Shown: positions 58,431-64,000 of the stretch, one piece after another
Layout: every line of letters begins with the position of its first letter
Position numbering within the stretch: the stretch's first letter is position 1
Notes under the pieces: model-generated
The model's input: only the letters and a program-made list of their open reading frames with translations
Told to the model about the DNA's origin: nothing
The model's database searches: none
NCBI GenBank assembly: GCA_022563505.1
Contig: JADFNG010000002.1
Span: 1-64,000, forward strand
Reading direction: 5' to 3'
Source: Pseudomonadota bacterium
GTDB taxonomy: Bacteria; Pseudomonadota; Gammaproteobacteria; Steroidobacterales; Woeseiaceae
Length of the DNA: 64,000 bases
Position numbers and translations under genes: made by a program

Positions 58431-59817
58431 AGAGTTCTCCCGCAATGATCTGTTTCTTCAATTGCAGCGCGCTGCCGTGCAATCCGTTCATGTCGGACTG
58501 GTTTTGGCCCGGTTGCTGCCAACCGTCCGGATAAAATACGAATGCGCCGGAGTGCGTGCTGCCCCCATGAGGCAACGGAATTCTCGCCGTCACTTCCTTG
58601 AGATCCAGATCGAACACCACGACCTCGAAGCTTGAGTTACAGCTTATCCAGAGCTCGTTTGCTTCCGGATCCGGATGCAAGGTGCCGTGATCGCCTCGTA
58701 TACAGCCCGTGTAGATCTGATCCATAGCCCGCGAACCAGGAACCTCCATGGTCGCTGTATCGACCATGCCCAGCATTTTGCCGCGGTTGTGAGATTCTTC
58801 GCCCTTGCCGATCGTGTAGATAATACGGTCATCCCAGCCGAAATGATTACCGTACGGGCCATCAACGCCAGCGCGCTGTTCACTGACGATCTTGCCCTGC
58901 TCCATATCCAGCTTCATCACGATACTGTTGCGTGCGCCGGTGATGTACGCGTACTTTGCGTCGCTGGTGAAATTCACCCACACCGGTGCACTGTCGGGGA
59001 CGTTGATGAATTTTTTGATGTGCCAGCTCTCGGCATCGATAATCCAGATCGGATTGTCGGTGAGGTGCTTGCGCATGTCGAAGTCACGGTAGCGACCTGT
59101 GCCAATAATCTGCTCGCCATCGGGTGTTGCAAAATAGAGGTAGGCTTCGCTGCCTTGTTCCTGGTGCGAGATGCTACCAATGACACGGTTGTCCTTGCCG
59201 GGATCCAGCACGAATAACGGCTGCGACCAGCCATACAGCATGACACGCTGCTCGCCCTCGGGGGTCATGTACGACTTGGCATGGTGTGCCTGGCCCGATA
59301 GCTGAATGACCTTGTCAATTTTTAGCGTTCTGGCATTGATGACCAGGAAGCGACCCGCGTGCCCACCCGTTGTTGATGTAAACGATCCTTCGCCGGTGGG
59401 TAGATAAATCCACTGGCCGTCGGGCGATACGCCGAGACCATGAGGTTCGAAGACGTTTTTCCAGCCCCACGACAACACATCGTAGGTCTGGCTGACCACG
59501 ACTTCGCGAGTGTCTGCGTCGATGATTGCAAGACCTGGCAGTGTGACTCCGCTTAACAGCCCGCCGTAACCCGGGCCTTCCGTAGTCATAAAGACCAGTG
59601 GATGCTCTTTTGGGTCCCAGGCATCCGGCCCGCTCGAATCGAGATCGTACTCGAGCTCAATGCCGACCTTTTTAGTCCATTCATTCTCCCAGGCGGCTTT
59701 TTGCTCTGCTGTCGCCGCCTTGGGTGGTGCCGCGTTCGCGGCGCCGGAAATCAGACTGATCGTCAGCATCAAGGCGGCAAGTAACGCCGGCCTGGCCTGG
59801 AATATGGGCAAATTCAT
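58429..59817 (-). CDS. Secreted His-rich beta-propeller protein (NosZ-propeller/YncE-like)
   Basis: Start reset to MNLPIFQARPALLAALMLTISLISGAANA signal peptide; FEPHGLGVSPDGQWIYLP, GQAHHAKSYMTPEG, GNHFGWDDRIIYTIGKG, RGDHGTLHPDPEANELWISC, LPHGGSTHSGAFVFYPDG. Confidence 0.7.
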   Translation of the reverse strand: MNLPIFQARPALLAALMLTISLISGAANAAPPKAATAEQKAAWENEWTKKVGIELEYDLDSSGPDAWDPKEHPLVFMTTEGPGYGGLLSGVTLPGLAIIDADTREVVVSQTYDVLSWGWKNVFEPHGLGVSPDGQWIYLPTGEGSFTSTTGGHAGRFLVINARTLKIDKVIQLSGQAHHAKSYMTPEGEQRVMLYGWSQPLFVLDPGKDNRVIGSISHQEQGSEAYLYFATPDGEQIIGTGRYRDFDMRKHLTDNPIWIIDAESWHIKKFINVPDSAPVWVNFTSDAKYAYITGARNSIVMKLDMEQGKIVSEQRAGVDGPYGNHFGWDDRIIYTIGKGEESHNRGKMLGMVDTATMEVPGSRAMDQIYTGCIRGDHGTLHPDPEANELWISCNSSFEVVVFDLDLKEVTARIPLPHGGSTHSGAFVFYPDGWQQPGQNQSDMNGLHGSALQLKKQIIAGEL

Positions 59818-59984
59818 CGTAAGTCGCTCCTGAAACTCAACGGGAGTATGCGGCTGGCTCGAGACAGAGCCGGCTAACATTTCTGCGCCGCACAATGGTG
59901 TTGTTTGCGAAATTGACCCACAAACCCGGCCAGAATTCTCGCAAACGTCGATCTGCGACGAGTATATCTTCGGTCAACGCCGGG

Positions 59985-59998
59985 TGCAAACGTGTGCA
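59985..59998. promoter_or_regulatory. LacI-type operator TGCAAACGTGTGCA (site 9)
   Basis: In the divergent region between His-rich propeller gene (start 59817 -) and alpha/beta hydrolase (start 60054 +). Confidence 0.7.
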
Positions 59999-60053
59999 TT
60001 AATAATTTTTCCCTGTATATTTACACCCTCCGTTGTCCGCCGGGATTTTTTTC

Positions 60054-61229
60054 ATGCGTTTGAAACACCTGTTTTTGGGAATGATCAGTGTCTGCCTTTT
60101 CGCTCAGGACTACCTGCAAGCTGAAGAAATTGTTGCTGAAGAATTCGTCGAAGAACGACGACTGCGGCTTTGGAGCGCGCAAACAAGGAATCCAGACCTC
60201 ATTCGTTCAACCTACAGACGTGTCGACCATATGCGAGGCACGGGTCCCGGATCCTGGGTCTACGAATGGTCGCAAATTGGACAGTACTTCGCCGGTCGTG
60301 GCGAGGCATTTGCAAAAACCGACCAGCCCGATGCGGCACGAGATGCGTTTTTGGCCGCATCCAAATTTTACGGCATCGCCAGATTCCCGGCGAAGACGCT
60401 TCCCGGTCAGGCGGATGCTTACGCTGAACATCTGAAGTATTACCAGCGGGCCGGTGAATATTTTGATCCGCCCTTGGTGGTTCTCGACATCCCTTACGAT
60501 GGCCAGACAATACAGGGCTACCTGCACATGCCACCCAAGGTCGAAAAACCGCCGCTGATTTTGTGGAATGGCGGCATCGACACCTGGAAGGGTGATGTCT
60601 ACAACAATATCAAACCGTATATTGAGCGAGGCTTTGCCGTACTGACTTTCGACGTGCTCGGTACTGGAGAAAATGTTTCCTGGGTAGCCAGGGCAGATTC
60701 GAACGTCCTGCACAGCGCTGTCATCGACACGATGCAAAACCACCCTTTGATAGACGGGCGTTACATCGCCCATGTGGGCTTCAGCTTTTCCGGCTACTAC
60801 GCCGCACGTAATGCCATCACGGAAGACCGGTTGTTCGCTGTGATTGCAGCTTGTGCGCCGGTTCATGACGGTTGGAAAATGACCGATCGCGTATGGGAAA
60901 TTCAAGAGGCCCTGGCCGCTGCCATTCACATTGACCCTGATGACACGGATGCAATAAATCAGACAATGGAAGGGTTCTCGCTGGTCAAGCAAGGTTTGCT
61001 GACGACGGACCACAGCGTTTCCCGGCCAACACTTATTATTAATGGCGATCTCGATAACCTGGCACCGATTTCCGATCTTCGCCTGCTGGCAGATGCCGGT
61101 CAGGAAACAGACCTTTGGATCATGGGTGGCGATCAGCATTGTTTCGGACAATACCGTTCGATTGTCATGCCAAAAATGGCTGACTGGCTGTGGCGGAAAC
61201 TGGCCGCAAGCAAACAGACTGATCAATAA
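60054..61229 (+). CDS. Alpha/beta hydrolase (FrsA / 2,6-dihydroxypseudooxynicotine hydrolase-like)
   Basis: 391 aa with signal peptide; PPLILWNGGIDTWKGDVYNNIKPYIERGFAVLTFDVLGTGEN; HVGFSFSGYYAAR nucleophile; DLDNLAP, GGDQHCFGQY. Confidence 0.8.
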   Translation: MRLKHLFLGMISVCLFAQDYLQAEEIVAEEFVEERRLRLWSAQTRNPDLIRSTYRRVDHMRGTGPGSWVYEWSQIGQYFAGRGEAFAKTDQPDAARDAFLAASKFYGIARFPAKTLPGQADAYAEHLKYYQRAGEYFDPPLVVLDIPYDGQTIQGYLHMPPKVEKPPLILWNGGIDTWKGDVYNNIKPYIERGFAVLTFDVLGTGENVSWVARADSNVLHSAVIDTMQNHPLIDGRYIAHVGFSFSGYYAARNAITEDRLFAVIAACAPVHDGWKMTDRVWEIQEALAAAIHIDPDDTDAINQTMEGFSLVKQGLLTTDHSVSRPTLIINGDLDNLAPISDLRLLADAGQETDLWIMGGDQHCFGQYRSIVMPKMADWLWRKLAASKQTDQ

Positions 61230-61307
61230 CGCCTGCTACGGGCTTCACCGGGCAACGAATTTTTTCGCCGCACCAATAAACTTGTGGGCGGCGATACGTT
61301 GCGGGTC

Positions 61308-61955
61308 TTATTCGGTGTCGGTCGGCTTGCGCGCCCAATAGTCGGGCGAGGATTTCGTTTTTTGCACCGCATCCGCTGTCTCGTAGCCCGCTGCCATCGA
61401 TGCATCGGAGCGCCCCACCATGACCTGATGGTGCTCAATATTCAGCAAGCGAAGCCAGCTCTGCTGACCCAGTGTCAAGCCTGTGGCACAACCCAGCTCG
61501 ACCAGCTCCGCCTCAGTAAAATGTGCGTTCATTCGCTCCCAGAACGCATCATCAACGTCCGTGCGCCAGACGATGGCCTCGGCGTAGGCAAGTGCCGCTT
61601 TCTCCCTGTCACTGTATGCCGACGATTTCTCAAAATGCATCAGGTCGTCAACCTGTCCCTCGTTAACGCCTGCCTCCCGGCCTTGCAGGGAACGCTGGTT
61701 GCCACAAAATTCGCACACCACGGAACGTGAAACATAGATGCGGCACAATTCCTTCAGCGAATGGTCGACCACACCATGGCGAAAAACCTTCGCCCAGGAA
61801 TCGGCGAAGAACCAGAAACAATCCGGAACATGCGCTCGTACGGCGCTGCTTTCCGGCCGCGGCGTGCCTTCCTTCACACATCGTTCCATCTCGGCTTGCA
61901 TTTCAGCCGACATCTCTTCGAAGGGGACATAGCTGATACGTGGTGCATTGGACAT
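61308..61955 (-). CDS. Carboxymuconolactone decarboxylase / AhpD-like family protein
   Basis: 215 aa; LKELCRIYVSRSVVCEFCGNQRSLQGREAGV with AhpD-like CxxC; FTEAELVELGCATGLTLGQ. Confidence 0.85.
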   Translation of the reverse strand: MSNAPRISYVPFEEMSAEMQAEMERCVKEGTPRPESSAVRAHVPDCFWFFADSWAKVFRHGVVDHSLKELCRIYVSRSVVCEFCGNQRSLQGREAGVNEGQVDDLMHFEKSSAYSDREKAALAYAEAIVWRTDVDDAFWERMNAHFTEAELVELGCATGLTLGQQSWLRLLNIEHHQVMVGRSDASMAAGYETADAVQKTKSSPDYWARKPTDTE

Positions 61956-62170
61956 CTGGATACTCCCAGTAACGCATTCATTATGCTGATTGCTGCAAAT
62001 GACGCTGGATTGTTGATTTACCCTCCAATCGGACTCGCGATTCGCGCCAAATACACGCGTACTTGAAAATCCAGACACTGAAGTCCGGGTTATGAGTATT
62101 CCCGTAAACAGACCTTTAGAATGGTCGGCTGCACCAACGCGACCCAGTGAGCGCCGGCGCCGAATTCATT

Positions 62171-64000
62171 CTAGCGCAGCCTCGCCGCAAGCCCTGTCAG
62201 CGTTTCAACCAGTCCGGCGCGACGCCGTTTCGTGATTGCATCGCCATCGCCCTCACCTAAAGTCGCCGCCATCGATTCCAGTCTTGTGGCCAAACCCGTA
62301 TCGAGTGAGCCCTCCTCAAGCAACAATGCTGTTCGGTCCAGCTGTTCGGTCAAGCTGCCTGCGAACGACTTCGACAGCGCCTCGCTGCGCTCCAGCTGGT
62401 CCACATACACCCGCGCCACCACCGGCTCCGCCGGCCAGGTCACGCGAAACTGTTGTTGCGGATTGAATACGTCGCTCTGGTTCGCGATGAGCGCCGCCGC
62501 AAGCTCGTTTTCGGTAAGGTACTCGCTGGGGACCAGCGCCAGCACGTCCAGTCCGCGCGCGATCTCGGTGCCATAGATCTTGCCTCTGTACCAGTAAGAC
62601 GACCAAAACCCGCCGAGGATCAGATGCTCCTCATGAATGGGACCGCGATCAAAGTAGGCGATCTCGACGGGGTTGGCCGAGTCGGTGAAGTCGATTACCG
62701 AAATGCCTCCCTGGTACCAGGACTGAACGAAAATATCACGTCCCGGAACCGGCACGATGGAGCCGTTGTGCGCCACGCAGTTTTCCTGTTCGACCTGTGG
62801 CACCGGCAGCTTGTAGTAGCTGCGGAACTCCAGCTTGCCATCGACGATGTCATAAATCGCATCCGCACCCCAGTCTCTCCGGTCATAGGTCCGACAACGT
62901 GGCCGACTGCCGCCGCCCCACTCGTCAGTAAATATAACTTTGCTGCCGTCATTATTGAACGTCGCCGAATGCCAGTAGGCAAAACCCGCATCAACAACTT
63001 CGTCTATGCGCTGCGGATGCAGGGGATCGGAGATGTCGAAAATGATGCCATTGCCCGAACATGCCCCGGCAGCGATGCCGCGCTCGGGATAGACAGTGAT
63101 ATCGTGGCATTGATTGGTCTGATTGGTCTCCTGTGTTTCGTCACCATGGTCGCCACCTTGCCACAGGCCGGCCAGCCTGCCTGTCTCCGGATCCGCGAAC
63201 ACTGCCGGGCTGTCGACGATGCGCGCTTTGGACGGATCGTCAACAGGAATCTCGATAACGTCGATGCGGAACAACGCCGTTCGTTCATCGCCTGGCTTAT
63301 TGCCGACGCAGCCTTCCAGTTCCTCGCCTTCGCGTATGGAAGACGTGCCCGAGTTGTAAACGATGATCTTGCCGTCCTCGCCCGGTCCGGAGACGATCGA
63401 ATGCGTGTGCGAACCGCGACAGGTCTGGACCTGGCCCACTTGCACCGGCCGTGCAATGTCGCTGATATCAAAGATGCGCAAGCCGCGGAAGCGCTCGGTG
63501 CTGACATCCTCGTCAACGCCCTGAAGTCCGCAATCAACGCGACCGCGGGTCTGTTCCACCGACATGAGCAGAAGATCACCGACGATAGAGATGTCGCCCT
63601 GCCCGCCCGGGCAGACTATCGAGCTGAAAAGTTTCGGCACGCCATCTGCCTGCAATTGGTAGACGTTGAAACCGTGGTAGCTGCCGATCACCATCTTGTC
63701 GCCGGAGAAAGCCATGTCAGTGTTGGAGAAGCTCAGCAACGGCGAGCGCTCGCCCCACTCAGTGTCATCAATACTTTGGCCGTCGTCATCGTCATTGGCC
63801 GACTCGTCAGAATCTTCCCTGGGCTTGGCCGGTGGCAGACCGGCGGGGTTCTCCGGATCGAAGAAACCGGGCGGCTTGGGTAGCGTCGCCACCAGTTCCA
63901 TATTCATCAGCGCCTGGCCGGCATCGTGAAATCCTGGCTCCAGTCCGGCGCGGGGATCAGAGGACAGACTCACCAGCAGCGCATTCATGCGCTCGACTTC
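62171..64000 (-). CDS. LVIVD-repeat beta-propeller protein, 5' end beyond window
   Basis: Repeats FRGLRIFDISDIARPVQVGQV, GIIFDISDPLHPQRIDEV, ISVIDFTDSANPVEIAYF; frame is open through the right edge (EVER-MNALL). Confidence 0.85.
   Translation of the reverse strand, partial: EVERMNALLVSLSSDPRAGLEPGFHDAGQALMNMELVATLPKPPGFFDPENPAGLPPAKPREDSDESANDDDDGQSIDDTEWGERSPLLSFSNTDMAFSGDKMVIGSYHGFNVYQLQADGVPKLFSSIVCPGGQGDISIVGDLLLMSVEQTRGRVDCGLQGVDEDVSTERFRGLRIFDISDIARPVQVGQVQTCRGSHTHSIVSGPGEDGKIIVYNSGTSSIREGEELEGCVGNKPGDERTALFRIDVIEIPVDDPSKARIVDSPAVFADPETGRLAGLWQGGDHGDETQETNQTNQCHDITVYPERGIAAGACSGNGIIFDISDPLHPQRIDEVVDAGFAYWHSATFNNDGSKVIFTDEWGGGSRPRCRTYDRRDWGADAIYDIVDGKLEFRSYYKLPVPQVEQENCVAHNGSIVPVPGRDIFVQSWYQGGISVIDFTDSANPVEIAYFDRGPIHEEHLILGGFWSSYWYRGKIYGTEIARGLDVLALVPSEYLTENELAAALIANQSDVFNPQQQFRVTWPAEPVVARVYVDQLERSEALSKSFAGSLTEQLDRTALLLEEGSLDTGLATRLESMAATLGEGDGDAITKRRRAGLVETLTGLAARLR

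Noticed and set aside
62453-63883. 476-aa plus-strand ORF
   Set aside because: Entirely antisense to the clear LVIVD propeller gene; composition looks like a GC-rich shadow ORF with no family motifs
1-64000. CRISPR arrays, tRNA/rRNA, prophage or transposase genes
   Set aside because: Looked for regular direct repeats, tRNA-like folds and transposase/integrase motifs in the ORF track; none seen by eye

Overview
Bacterial (probably marine gammaproteobacterial, by inference) 64 kb window, densely packed with accessory catabolic operons. I saw no tRNA, rRNA, CRISPR, phage genes or transposase ORF. Main blocks, left to right: a 3-hydroxyisobutyrate-dehydrogenase-like fragment, a TSUP (TauE/SafE) exporter and a LacI regulator; a split UxaA-family pair of SuyA/SuyB architecture with a divergent GntR; an amidohydrolase and CocE-type hydrolase; a flavoprotein ending in two c-type heme motifs; GPH and MFS transporters; an alpha/beta hydrolase; a TctC / TctA-TctB-fusion operon with 2-hydroxyacid dehydrogenase, cupin, creatininase and Gfo/Idh/MocA genes; a TonB receptor; AraC plus a LigF-like GST, a Xi-class GST and a second TctC / TctA-TctB fusion; FG-GAP and LVIVD propeller proteins; an operon with a molybdenum hydroxylase, a 3-HIBDH homologue, a 6-oxocamphor-hydrolase-like crotonase and a TPP enzyme; an FAH-family hydrolase; a Tat-exported FAD enzyme plus pentaheme cytochrome; a second LacI with a TRAP / 2-oxoacid dehydrogenase / ALDH / M24 operon; and a periplasmic SCO1 / CcdA-like / cytochrome-cupredoxin / beta-propeller locus. 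Most notable observations: (1) nine near-identical LacI-type operators (TGCAANCGNTTGCA-like) in front of most operons, suggesting one regulon across the window; (2) a crotonase that matches 6-oxocamphor hydrolase beside other C-C-cleaving families; (3) a possible copper/redox enzyme locus built on a His-rich beta-propeller; (4) a SuyAB + TSUP arrangement suggesting organosulfonate use; (5) a 62-bp MITE-like palindrome whose half-copy lies at an identical phase over the stop codon of another gene. Product names come from reading the translations; no database search was run.
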